This document shows positions 1 to 10,080 of a stretch of DNA of 64,000 bases, piece after piece. Source of the DNA: Mytilus californianus (taxonomy: Eukaryota; Mollusca; Bivalvia; Mytilida; Mytilidae); the NCBI RefSeq assembly GCF_021869535.1, contig NW_026262734.1:91517285-91581284 (forward strand), written 5' to 3'. The notes under the pieces are model-generated. The model was not told the DNA's origin. It did no database searches and worked only from the letters and a program-made list of their open reading frames with translations. Position numbers and translations under genes: made by a program. Position 1 is the first letter of the stretch. Each line of letters starts with the position of its first letter.

Positions 1-201
1 ACGTTAATATCACTGAGAGTTTTTTAAATGTTGCTTTCCTCAGCGCTCTTTTACTCAAAAGTCCATCATCTCGATAATTAATCACTAACACAATCCCTCA
101 AAATACATAGACCGAAAATTAAAAAAAAAATCAGATCAAAGATATGTTGACTGTTCAAAAGGTTATGCCGAATTCGGAAAGGAAGAGGTACAGATGGGTG
201 C

Positions 202-512
202 AGTCCTAACCTGTACAGCAGGTTAACTTGCTAACCAGTCATTTTGACTGGTCAAAGTTAACCTGTGACAGGATTAAGGTGTGCTCTGACCAGTCCTAGG
301 ACCACAATCAAGTTAACTTAAAAAGCGGACTTGGTCCTAGGACTGTTTTTATGACTGCCGAAAAAGTTAACTTTGATACAGGTCCGCCACTAGTATAAGT
401 TAACTTCGAAACCAGTCCTGCAATAAGTTAACTTTGATTTTGACAACTCCGATAGAACCAGACCTGATCTCAAGTTAACTTTTGGCTGGTCTGCTCAACA
501 CTAAGTTAACTT
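202..512. repeat. Cluster of eight GTTAAC palindromes
   Basis: GTTAAC occurs at 222, 257, 312, 366, 399, 427, 474 and 505, mostly inside the decamer AAGTTAACTT. Between them lie CCTAGG palindromes (around 295 and 335) and an inverted pair ACCAGTCA/TGACTGGT around 235-252. Spacing is irregular (28 to 55 bp), so this is not a simple tandem repeat. It could be a decayed satellite, the inside of a MITE, or a cluster of binding sites. I do not recognise the family. Confidence 0.6.
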
Positions 513-699
513 GTAACATGGATCGCTCTACATCGATTTTTTATAAAATATTTTAAATGTCTTTGTTTCGTGATATAAACATTAAAAATTAAATAGATTT
601 ATAAGTTTTAAGTTAGCATAAAACTCTGCTTGTTATACAAATTTCTCCGTGATCTGCCTTTTTATAAATTGGAAACGATATTGGTTACACTGCTTTGTT

Positions 700-1500
700 T
701 GTGTTCCAATATTGCTGTCATTTCTATTATACAATCCATCCTGACAAAAAAAAAATAACTGATTTCTTATGCAGCCATATAAATTTACATAATAAAGTGC
801 AAATATGGTCGGTTTTGGTTGTTGCGGTCAAAACATTGTGTTATAAGAGCCAGCTTGAGGTATCAAAGCTACTGAATTTTTGTTACGAGTCAATATTTTG
901 AATAAGAAGAGGACATGCTGGAACTCTTAATTTATGCGGGCAAAATTTTGTAGTCATTGTGTTCCAATATTGCTGTCATCTGTATTATACAATCCATCCT
1001 GACATAAAACAAAATTACTGATTAATTATGCGGCTATGTAAATTTAGATAATGGAGTGCAAACATGGTCAGTTTTGGTTGATTCGGTCAAATAATTTTGT
1101 GATACGAGGCAACCTGAGATATCAAAACTACTGATTTTTTGTGGCGAGTCAATATTTTTAACATGTTGAATAAAAAGAGGACATGCCGGCACTCTAAATT
1201 GATACGGTCAAAATTTTATAGTCATTGTGTTCCAATATTGCTGTCATTTTTATTATACAATCCATCCTGACAAAAAAAAATTACTGATTTATTTTGCAGC
1301 CATATGAATTTACATAATAAAGTGCAAATATGGTCAGTTTTGGTTGATGCGGTCAAATAATTTTGTTATATGAGCCAGCCTGAGGTATCAAAACTACTGA
1401 ATTTTAGTATGAGTCAATATTTTGAATAACAAGAGGATATGCTGGGACTCTAAATTGATGCAGACAAAATTTTGTAGTCATTGTGTTCCAATATTGCTTC
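700..1500. repeat. Tandem repeat, about 258-268 bp, three units plus a stub
   Basis: Units begin with a shared block GTGTTCCAATATTGCT at 701, 959, 1227 and 1483, giving periods of 258, 268 and 256 bp. Each unit repeats the same landmarks: a C-A-rich run with poly-A, TGGTC(A/G)GTTTTGGTTG, and AAGAGGA(C/T)ATGC. The copies carry substitutions and indels and have no shared open frame, so this looks like a non-coding local duplication. Confidence 0.9.
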
Positions 1501-1505
1501 ATTTA

Positions 1506-2270
1506 TCGTGAGTATTTTATACAATATAAGTACTATGCGTTATTGCCAATGTTATCGATTTTATCTAATAACCAAGTTTATAAGATTAATGCTACATTTT
1601 AAAACAGACCAGAACTTATAACATTTTATTTAAAATACATGTAAATGTATATACGACTTAAAGAATTTAATATTTATTGAAATATATATTCAATGCACGT
1701 TGACCAAATGACAAACTTTGATATATTAAAACTTCTTAATTATTGGTTGTTCAACTTTTTTTTGTCAAAATCGACTACGGGTGATGTAAGTTAGAATTTT
1801 AATATACTTTGACAGACGGTAAGATTGAAAAAAAATGTCATATGCAATTGAAATTCTTCAAATTCACACCATATGCATTTTAATATGATATTTAGTTTTG
1901 ATATTAAATGAAAGCTCATACATTACTCTTTCATTTTATAGCAAATAGTTGCTGATATCTTCATTTAGGAATTAACTATAAGCGTTCCCGTGTTTGATAA
2001 TGAAAAAGAAAGAAATCGGAAAATCACGCTTTATCGCGATTTTACAAAAAACTGCACCGTGGGAAAACTCTTCGACAGGGTTAAAATGATAGTATAATGT
2101 TTACTCTATCATCATGTGTATTATCAACCGTGATGTATGTCGGTCCATTAAACTTTTAAAATAAGCGATTTTTCTTGATTTGTCACTCCACTATATAGAG
2201 ATGTCCTCTCAGTAAACAATTCAAAGTTTTCATTGAACTTTAAATAAAGTCTACCTCAGATCTTGACTTA
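1506..2270. other. AT-rich stretch without recognised feature
   Basis: No open frame, splice-flanked exon or repeat structure that I can support. The sequence is AT-rich intergenic or intronic DNA. Confidence 0.5.
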
Positions 2271-2289
2271 CATCTATAAATTGACAAAG

Positions 2290-2830
2290 CGGGTAAGATG
2301 AAACAAAACTTTACGACAAATTCAGGATTTTAGCTTCCCAATTGTGAACTTTCCATTTCTATGTAAAAAACAATCGGGCAGCACCTGCATATGGAGTATA
2401 TATCTCACAGTTGATACGTTTTCCATGGCTTGCATTTCTATAATGATTTCCTTGACAAAAGGTTGCTGCTCCGAGAGGCTTTTATACCAAGAACTCAGTG
2501 TGGGAAAGTAAAAATCATCCCTTCGGAAATTTTACGGAGGCAAACACGAGTTGACTGACCTTTATGGAGTATCTGTTCCAACTGAAATAACCACAATTCC
2601 GTCCTCTTTTTCTCGAATGTGACCTAACGAAATATATTTATCTTCGGATTCGTACTTATATGAGCATCACTGTGCGTGTAACATTGAAACAGGATCTGCT
2701 CATCCTTACGTAACACCTGATATAACTTCTAGTTTTGGTTAGGTTCGTCTTTAGTTTTCTTTGTTGTGTTTTGTGTACTGTTGTTTGTGTTTTTCATTTT
2801 TTGCCCTGGCTATGCCGATTTTCGAATGGG
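2290..2830 (+). pseudogene. Decayed 3' end of a mussel reverse transcriptase element
   Basis: Translating across frames recovers blocks typical of the C-terminal part of a reverse transcriptase family that is abundant in bivalves. They are DFSFPIVNFPF (about 2328-2360), APAYGVYISQLIR (about 2385-2420), and KSSLRKFYGGKHEL followed by DLYGVSVP (about 2510-2580). Frameshifts and stops separate the blocks, so it cannot make a protein. The non-coding tail to about 2830 also resembles the usual 3' tail of this repeat. Another copy of the same region is at 35340-35900. Assignment to a Penelope-like lineage is inferred from motif order, not tested. Confidence 0.7.
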
Positions 2831-2919
2831 AAAAGTGTGAACTTTGAAACCATATTCTTCACAGACGAGTAAATATATGTACATCCGTCCGATAAAGACA
2901 ACAGACAAATCCTTTTACT

Positions 2920-3240
2920 CGAATCGTACGAAACGATGCACATATTGTGATGGAAACCACTGTCCAAACGAATATTAAGAAGTTATAGATAACGATAAAA
3001 GAGTCGCAATCATAAAAGAAAAGAGGTTATGTTTTAATTGTTTAGGTACGCAAAAAGTAGTCGATTGCAAATCCAAGAATACATGTAAGTGTTGCCACCA
3101 AAGTATTACTCGTCACTTTGGAAAAAGAATACATACTCAAACAAGCATTCTATCGAAATCAAAATACCGCCAAAAAAAAGTAGGCACAGAAACTTCTATG
3201 TTTTTTACTGTTAGCGTAAAAAGGTCACCTGTTCTATTGA
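2920..3240 (+). pseudogene. BEL/Pao-type gag zinc-knuckle fragment
   Basis: One plus frame gives CTYCDGNHC, an in-frame TAA, then KRLCFNCLG, DCKSKNTCKCC and TRHFG. This Cys/His spacing, with the CFNCLG and SKNTC blocks, is typical of the zinc-knuckle region at the end of gag in BEL/Pao LTR retrotransposons, which binds nucleic acid in the virus-like particle. The internal stop, the lost histidines and the absence of protease or reverse transcriptase downstream show a dead fragment. No LTR was recognised nearby. Confidence 0.7.
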
Positions 3241-3359
3241 ATCCCGCATTCAGTCCATTCGTTCACCAATATATATGTATAGATGCAAACATACTCTTTG
3301 ACGAGAGGGAACTCAGCGCTCATTTATTTTTCAAAGAACTTGCCAAACTTAGATATTAA

Positions 3360-4890
3360 AAAAAAAGGATCATAAAGTTTGAGAAAAGCTAAATTTCGAA
3401 GCACTAAAAAAAAAGGTGAGAAATACAGAAGGCCTGCGTCGACAGAAAAAGGTATTTAAACATAATGTTTGTCATAACATTTGACATATCTGTCTTGCAT
3501 GTTTTGTTTGTCGTTGCCTGCGCTTTATGTTTCATAGAACTAATTTAGTTCAACTCCAAACGATAATGTCAAGTTTCACCAAAATCTCTACTTATGGTCG
3601 TCTGGGTTGTATATTTGAATGTTTTATAACAAAGCTGTTTCAAAAATAATTCTATTTCACTTTCTTACGTGTCTTCCCATTAACTTGAAACATGTTTCAT
3701 CTTAAAACAACGGTCTTAATATTCGGGGCCAGATATATCCTTCACCTCATATACTCTTTTAAAACATTCGAAGCTGCTTTCTGGATGGTTTACCAAAACA
3801 AAAAAGCGAGACGACAAGTCGCACGATCAGATAAGAAAAAAAAATTGAAAACGTTGAGATTTTTGAGAAATGTTGTGATTAAACATGCTTAAGAACCCAA
3901 AATGTACAATACCTCAGCTTGAAGATTATGATGTATGAGGACATATAACCAAATTACGGATCCACCAAAACTTAAATGGCTGGAGATTTCAACCAGCTTT
4001 TTTTAATGAGTGTAAAGAGCAATCCAAAACAACACACCAATTGTGATACTTGCATGAAGCAGATACATTCCTAGATTTCAGAAATATTACATCATAAAGT
4101 TTAATAAGACAAATTTCATAAAACAATATCTGTATTTTCATACCAGAACTTTTATACTTAGCTACTAGACGAATGATTTCCAAAGGGACTAACAGTCCGT
4201 CAGTACATCTATCGACCGAGAGGCAGTAAAGCAAAACTAACAAAGTCTTACATATAACAACAATAATAATGTCAAATATGACGTCATACTTGTACACTCT
4301 TACGATGAAAATCGTAAATTTTACTATTATCTAACTAAGTTGAGATTTTATTCTTTAGAAGACCTAAGCAACATGCATTGTTCATCATTTTGCGTTGTTA
4401 TATCTAACCCGCGGTATACACTAAGTTTTTCGAAGGGTGTGCCCAATGTTTTTTTAAAGGAAATATACTTTAAAATTGCAACAGTACAAATGTTTAGTTT
4501 AACTAAAAAAACATATAGTAGATTGTGAATAGTGGTTTTCTCATTGATTCATTAGGAATAAACATACAAAGCAAAACAATTATTTAGAGAATCGTATCAA
4601 CTTCCCGCTTTGTATGCACCATCCGTCATGCAAATCCATATCCAGTCAAAATGTCACAATTTAAAATATGACACAATCGGTTTATTTACAAATCAGACGA
4701 TTTTTTCTTTGAATTAAAGATCTAACTGCAAAAACATGTCGGAGAAGAAGTTATTTTTTTATAAGGAGGACACATGTCTTAATTTCAAATGATTTCCAAA
4801 GTTTTATCAGAAAAATTCACCTTGCAGATATATTGTCTCGAAAATAATGTGTGTTAATTCTAAAATTCGCGAATTTAATTATAACTCTTA
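3360..4890. other. No supported feature
   Basis: AT-rich sequence. Short open frames on both strands (for example 3692-3892 plus and 3989-4297 minus) have no recognisable domain, no repeat logic and no convincing splice context. Confidence 0.45.
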
Positions 4891-4904
4891 ACTCTTAGTT
4901 GTTT

Positions 4905-5180
4905 ATGTTGATTGATTGACTAATGTTTGCTATACGTCGCCTCGGTACAGAAAGGATATATTGCGATGATATACCTTTGACAAAAGTCTTTGAGGCTTTT
5001 GAACATCCCATGTTCTTGTGTATAATCTCATGGAGGGGGGAGGGCAAATTTGTCGTTATTCGTTTATTGTAATGATTTTGTTGGTTCTCTCTCATGAGAC
5101 TTGTGAGTTTTGATTCTCCCTTCTGGTATCTTCCACCTGCTGTTGACGAACTGTTAGTCCCCGGGAGTATCATCATCCAA
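4905..5180 (-). repeat. Possible dispersed bivalve repeat fragment
   Basis: The stretch containing GAGTTTTGATTCTCCC, CTTCCACCTGC and CCCCGGGAGTATCA resembles a dispersed repeat seen in mussel genomes. An open frame runs on the minus strand, but its composition is low-information and it matches no domain that I recognise. I treat it as repeat-derived, not as a gene. Confidence 0.35.
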
Positions 5181-6195
5181 ATAATCTTTGCATCGTTATT
5201 GTCATGGTCTATATCTCTTTATAAATTATGTGCGTCCTAGAACTTTTTTATATTTACTAATCATCCTTCATCAGGAACACTCAAATCTCAACAGTTGAAA
5301 GATTAGAATGTATACATCCCTGCCTACGGAGCGTTATAACTAAAAGAGACATTATAAAAATAGCGACATTTATATAAATTCAACTTTGTCTTAGGGAGTT
5401 GGAACAATATTTTTTTAAATAATTTCTTAATATTTCAAAAAGGAATAAAAGAAAAAGTCTGTTATAAATCATTTAAATACCGGAACACTGACTACTGGTA
5501 CCATATTACATGTATTTTCTGAAAATTTCGTTAATAAACTAAGACATTTCTATATTCTAAGGTTCTCATCTCCTCTAGCAAGGTTAACCTACGATAGTTT
5601 TGGCTATCGGATATGTTTTTACCCCGTTTGTTAATGTTGATTGTCAATATTTTTTCACATTTCTTGATTTCAACATTAGGGACTTGAGCGTTCCTAATAA
5701 AAGTTAACCAAAGAGAGTTTTACGAACTCATCAAATTTATTTCAATAAGAATATACAAACAAATCAAAAATTTTATAGGCTGGTCCTGATACGTAAATCA
5801 TGGTAAAAACTGGACAATATATTGATTCGCTCATTTCAAATGTGTGATAAATGAAAAAAAAAGCAACTTCAAACATCTGTTATCAATTATAGGATTTTAT
5901 GTTCAAAATGTGTAACTACTGTACAAATGAAGAAACAAAAGGCATATTTTTCAACATTGATTGCATTAGATGTGGCAAACATTTGCATGTTTCAGTAAGC
6001 GTTTCATTGTGGTAATTATGACATTGGTCAATCGCCAGAGTGAAACATATTTTTCATGAATATGCAGTCGGTATTTTTATATATAACTTATTATAAAGGT
6101 GACAATACGCCAAGTGTTATTTTCATTAATAAATGAAATAAGGATCTCTTGCTTTTTCGCTGAGCTCCTTGTATGTAGTTGAGGGATTTTCTTAT
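5181..6195. other. No supported feature
   Basis: AT-rich. Lies 3' of the proposed receptor stop codon on the minus strand, so part of it may be 3' UTR. No clear polyadenylation signal could be fixed. Confidence 0.4.
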
Positions 6196-6377
6196 TCAAA
6201 TCATTGAATCAACCTCCATATAATGTGCCTGTGATAAAGACCAACCGCTTTCACTCGAATCTTTGTCTGTTTCTATCTGTTCATTTTCAATTTCCGAATA
6301 TTGATGATCATGACTTTCTTCTACCACAGGAATTTGTATATCATTGTACACATTCGGCTGATTACTCGATCCAGGTG
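6196..6377 (-). CDS. Terminal exon: cytoplasmic tail with ITAM-like tyrosine motifs
   Basis: On the minus strand a CAG acceptor (6380-6378) opens a frame of 59 codons that ends in TGA at 6198-6196. The acceptor is phase 1, matching the phase-1 donor of the transmembrane exon at 14623-14733. The peptide is hydrophilic and acidic. It has VYNDI (tyrosine about residue 10), QYSEI (about 26) and HYMEV (about 52). The first two fit YxxI-x12-YxxI, within ITAM spacing (6-12), and the third is YxxV. Such motifs, once phosphorylated, recruit SH2 proteins in immune receptors. The acceptor has a weak pyrimidine tract, and the link to the transmembrane exon spans an 8-kb intron filled by a mobile element, so the gene model is inferred. 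The alternative is an unrelated open frame, but exact phase agreement and the motif content argue against that. Confidence 0.6.
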
Positions 6378-6399
6378 CTGCATAATATCTATCATGGAA

Positions 6400-7295
6400 T
6401 TAAATTTTTAATATGTAATGAAAATTGTCAAACTTTATCATTTTTATATATAATATAATGTTACAACAGAACAGCAAAGTATTAAAAAAACAATCATACT
6501 GAGCAATATGAATCACATTTGAATAGGGTAAATATATTTACCTTTTCAACAATTCAGACTTATTTTACGATTTATAACGTCCTTCTGATGTAAATAGGAC
6601 TTAAAGTGAAGTATCATCTTAATCAATGACGTAATCATCTTTCCGTGTTCCGGATTGTCGCTGGTCATCTCATTGAATTTGCTTTCATTATTTTTAATTC
6701 CTCTGACTTTTACTATTTTCAATTATTAGACAAATTTTTGAAGAAACCTTTCCTCTCATATTCGGATTTATCGAATACAGTTACAGGAGGAGGGAAGCAT
6801 AATTACGTTGGTAACGTAAAAACGTAAATTTCAAGAAGTCAACTTATGACACAATGGGAAAAGATGTTTTCTCTAATTTTAAGTTTTAGCCGGAAAACAA
6901 GTTCATATTTCTTTTTTTTTTTTAATGACAATTGCCCTTATTATTTAGGAACATTTAATGGACCAATTTGTAGAAATAATTTGTTTTCAATAAAATCAAT
7001 ACACACAATATAAATTAATTATCTGAACTAAATAGATAGACCGACAAATATATAGATAGATAGAAAGATAAATATGGAACAGTCTACCAAATGAAATGAA
7101 GATGAGTTATACACTTGTATTTTTAAAAAAAAAATGTTACAAATTTTTCATGAAGAGGGCAGATTAATATGCATTTTCTAGTATATTGTGTATATATCAT
7201 TATAATATTGTATGTACTTTATAAATATGTTATTATTATTTTGAGGACTCTCAGAAAGATAAGTTTTAACTAATGGGATTATCCTCTTGATGAAG

Positions 7296-7300
<5 letters not shown>
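6400..7300. other. AT-rich intronic stretch, nothing recognised
   Basis: No repeat family or exon can be supported here. The short plus frame at 6645-6827 has no domain. Confidence 0.4.

Positions 7301-7301
<1 letters not shown>

Positions 7302-7359
<58 letters not shown>
7302..7359. repeat. (GA)n microsatellite
   Basis: About 29 uninterrupted GA dinucleotides, preceded by an imperfect GAAA lead-in. A purine-only strand of this length is prone to length change. Confidence 0.98.
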
Positions 7360-7363
<4 letters not shown>

Positions 7364-8204
7364 CTGTCAGTTTTGTTCTAGATTGTTATAGTTATAGTTC
7401 TCACTTTATTATGAATTTTCCGAGTTGTACTTTGTACTATACTATTATCAATTTTTTTTTGCTATTACTGGTTTCAGATTTGTCTGTTATTTGAACTAAA
7501 TGGGTTATGTTTCAATGTTTCACTTTTGATGAAGGTTAAGAACTAATAGATTAACGTTTTTTGTGAAATAGTAGGGTTAGACCAGTGACATTTATAAAGC
7601 TGTACTTTGTTTATGTTAGATCACTGATTTGGAGTCAGTCATGAAGATATTTCAAAACACGCAATACGGCACATTTCACCTTTTCACTAGGATCATGCTT
7701 ACCCTTTTGGAACACCAAGATTTAATCTGGGATTATTTTTTTCTACACTTTTGTTGACTTTTAGTCCAAGTTTTTTTTTTCAATCTATAGTTTTGATAAC
7801 CCCCTTGCTATATTATCTTCATTTTAAAAACGAATTCTACATACATTGCTCGACCAAGTGGTTCTTCTCTCCCATCTACAATTCAATAGTTTATATGAGT
7901 ATGCACGATCCAGATTATTTGACATCTTATCAAGGAATTTTTACATGGGAAGCAGTACACAATTGTGTGATACGGTCTTTGATCTGTCGTCTCGAATCAG
8001 ACTTTTCAGGGTTTTTTAGACTGATTATTTAGTTTGTTTTTGCATGTTACCATATTCTGCCTTCGACTTTTATTAAGGAATAATTCTTCCTAGTACAACA
8101 GTTGGATTTATTGTGCAGAATTCTGGCTATATTGTAGGTCAGTTTGGTTTTGTCAGCTGTTCAGGTTTGTATTAAGTTTGGATTTTCAAATAATTCGGCT
8201 TCGA

Positions 8205-8247
8205 GCATCACTGAAGAGACAATAAATGTCAAAATGCGCATCTGGAG
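8205..8247 (+). ncRNA. Decayed hammerhead ribozyme in a dispersed repeat
   Basis: CTGAAGA (8211-8217) is followed by GAC..ATGTC, an AAAA block and the palindrome ATGCGCAT before CTGG. The order matches the hammerhead in the 540-bp satellite at 45.5 kb: core, stem II, GAAA, loopless stem III, stem I. Here the essential G12 of GAAA is A and stem I pairs only at its base, so cleavage is not expected. The upstream 300-400 bases probably belong to the same dispersed repeat. Confidence 0.6.
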
Positions 8248-8299
8248 GAGTTACATTGGTACCGTTAATGTTATTACATATGATTTTTATAAATTTTCT

Positions 8300-9360
8300 G
8301 TATTTTTTCTCTGATATCGTTCTTGTGATGGTAACTTCGACCACCATAAAATTATAGCTGTCAATAGCATTAGAATCTTCTTTTTTACAAAAGGAGGCAC
8401 ACCACTAATTATTGACAGCATAGCTTTCTATGTTAAATTCTTAAATATATAGCATTCGTAGCTCTTTTGTTTTCAGTTAAAATAAATTGACAGCCATTCA
8501 GTATTAAAGCACTACCTTGACTTGTTTTGCGTTGAAAAATCACAAACCTTTGATTGCACGGGCGAGCATACTGGTTCCCGGAACCGAAACAGGTATTTCA
8601 GATCAGAGAAACAGGCCAAATATACTCTCTTTTTAAAATTTCATGCAATGTTTTTATTATTCAAATAATTACTCAAAAAGTATTCCGCAATGATCATCAG
8701 TCATTTTGTTTTCATTTGATACAAAAAATGGATAAATTATTCTACGTATTTTGAAAGTTACATCTATGCAACTTTGTTTTAAATATGTACCATTTTCTGG
8801 ACCGGACACGAATCTGTAATGTTACACAATGTACACCAAACCATTTTTTTTTATTTTAATGTTTCAACAATGCTTGTTATATTGTAGATAAACAGATAGA
8901 ACTTCCCCTCTTTAGACACAATCAATTAAATGACATCTTATAGTCTCTTCATATTCATAGATACTAATGAGTTATTGTCATCCACAAACGAGTAAAATAA
9001 TTATAAGTCGACAAACTGACAACAACATGGAAAAATTCGAAAAACCGAAAAACGGCGAAAAGACAAATACTTTTCTTATACCTTGGCAGGAATATGACAG
9101 TAGTTTTCATTCATGCTGTTGGCTTATATGTTCGAGTGTTTGATTTTGTCTGTCAGGTTTTATGGTCTTCCCCTTTTTTAATTCGGTGCTTTTGTTCCAC
9201 ATGTAACACATAAGTACAAAACATAAAATAGAAAAACCAAATAGTGAGCAACAAGAACCTTACAAAATTCGAAGGTAAATGCAGGTGCTTTGGAAGGATA
9301 AGCAGATGCTGCTTCATCTTGTTTTTTCATGTAAGTACAAGTCGGTGATTTTGCATTAAG
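8300..9360. other. No supported feature
   Basis: AT-rich intronic or intergenic DNA between the decayed hammerhead repeat and the pearl-like element. No exon or repeat could be supported. Confidence 0.4.
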
Positions 9361-9970
9361 GAACTAGAGGCTCTCAAGAGCCTGTGTCGCTCACCTTATT
9401 CTACTTTGGTTTTGGAAATCAATTAAAAATAGATTAAAATCATAACAGATACCCTTAGCTTATAATGCTTGAGGCCAAATTTTGTTTAATATTGGCCCCG
9501 TAATTTAATAAAAAATCCTGGTGGCCATCTTGAAGAGTAAATCGGCAACAAAGTATCAACACTTCATGCACCTCATGAGGAACATTTATGCCATGTTTGG
9601 TTTCATTCCATTCAGTGCTCCTCTAGAAGAAGCATTTCTATGTATTTCCCATAGGGTCTTATGTTAAACTAAGTCCCTTGCTGGCGGTTATTTTGGATGC
9701 TGGTTCGGCTACAAAGTAACAACACTTGGTCAGCACCTCATTAAGAACATTCATGCCATGTTTGGTTTCATTCCATTCAGTGGTTCTCTAGAAGAAAACA
9801 TTTGTATTTATTTCCCATAGGGTCCATTGTTAAACTTACTCCCCCTGCTGGCAGCCATCTAGGATGACAAATTAGCTACAAAGTAACAACACTTGTTCAG
9901 CACCTCTAAAGAAACATTCATGCCATGTTTGGTTTCGATCCATTAAGCGGTTTTCTAGAAGAAGACATTT

Positions 9971-10034
9971 GTATATATTTCCCATAGGGTCTTTTGTTAA
10001 ACTAAGTCCCCTGTTAGTAGTCATCCTGGTTGAT
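9971..10034. repeat. 64-bp target-site duplication, left copy
   Basis: This stretch recurs at 12309-12372 with one C/T difference. It comes from one core unit carrying the distinctive variant GTTAGTAGTCATCCTGG. No other core unit has this variant, so the pair reflects duplication on insertion rather than neighbouring repeats. Confidence 0.85.
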
Positions 10035-10078
10035 AGATGTTGGAATGCGTGGATGTTAGGTGTCATTTATATACAAAG
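10032..10078 (+). repeat. PLE left terminal repeat (truncated pseudo-LTR)
   Basis: These 47 bp are identical to 12263-12309 and end two bases before the ATG at 10081. They contain no hammerhead core, consistent with a 5'-truncated copy of the longer right pseudo-LTR. Confidence 0.9.
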
Positions 10079-10080
10079 AT

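Noticed and set aside
10060..10080. Upstream GTG start for the PLE protein
   Set aside because: The added seven codons lie in the terminal repeat and GTG is not a usual eukaryotic start; the ATG at 10081 is preferred.
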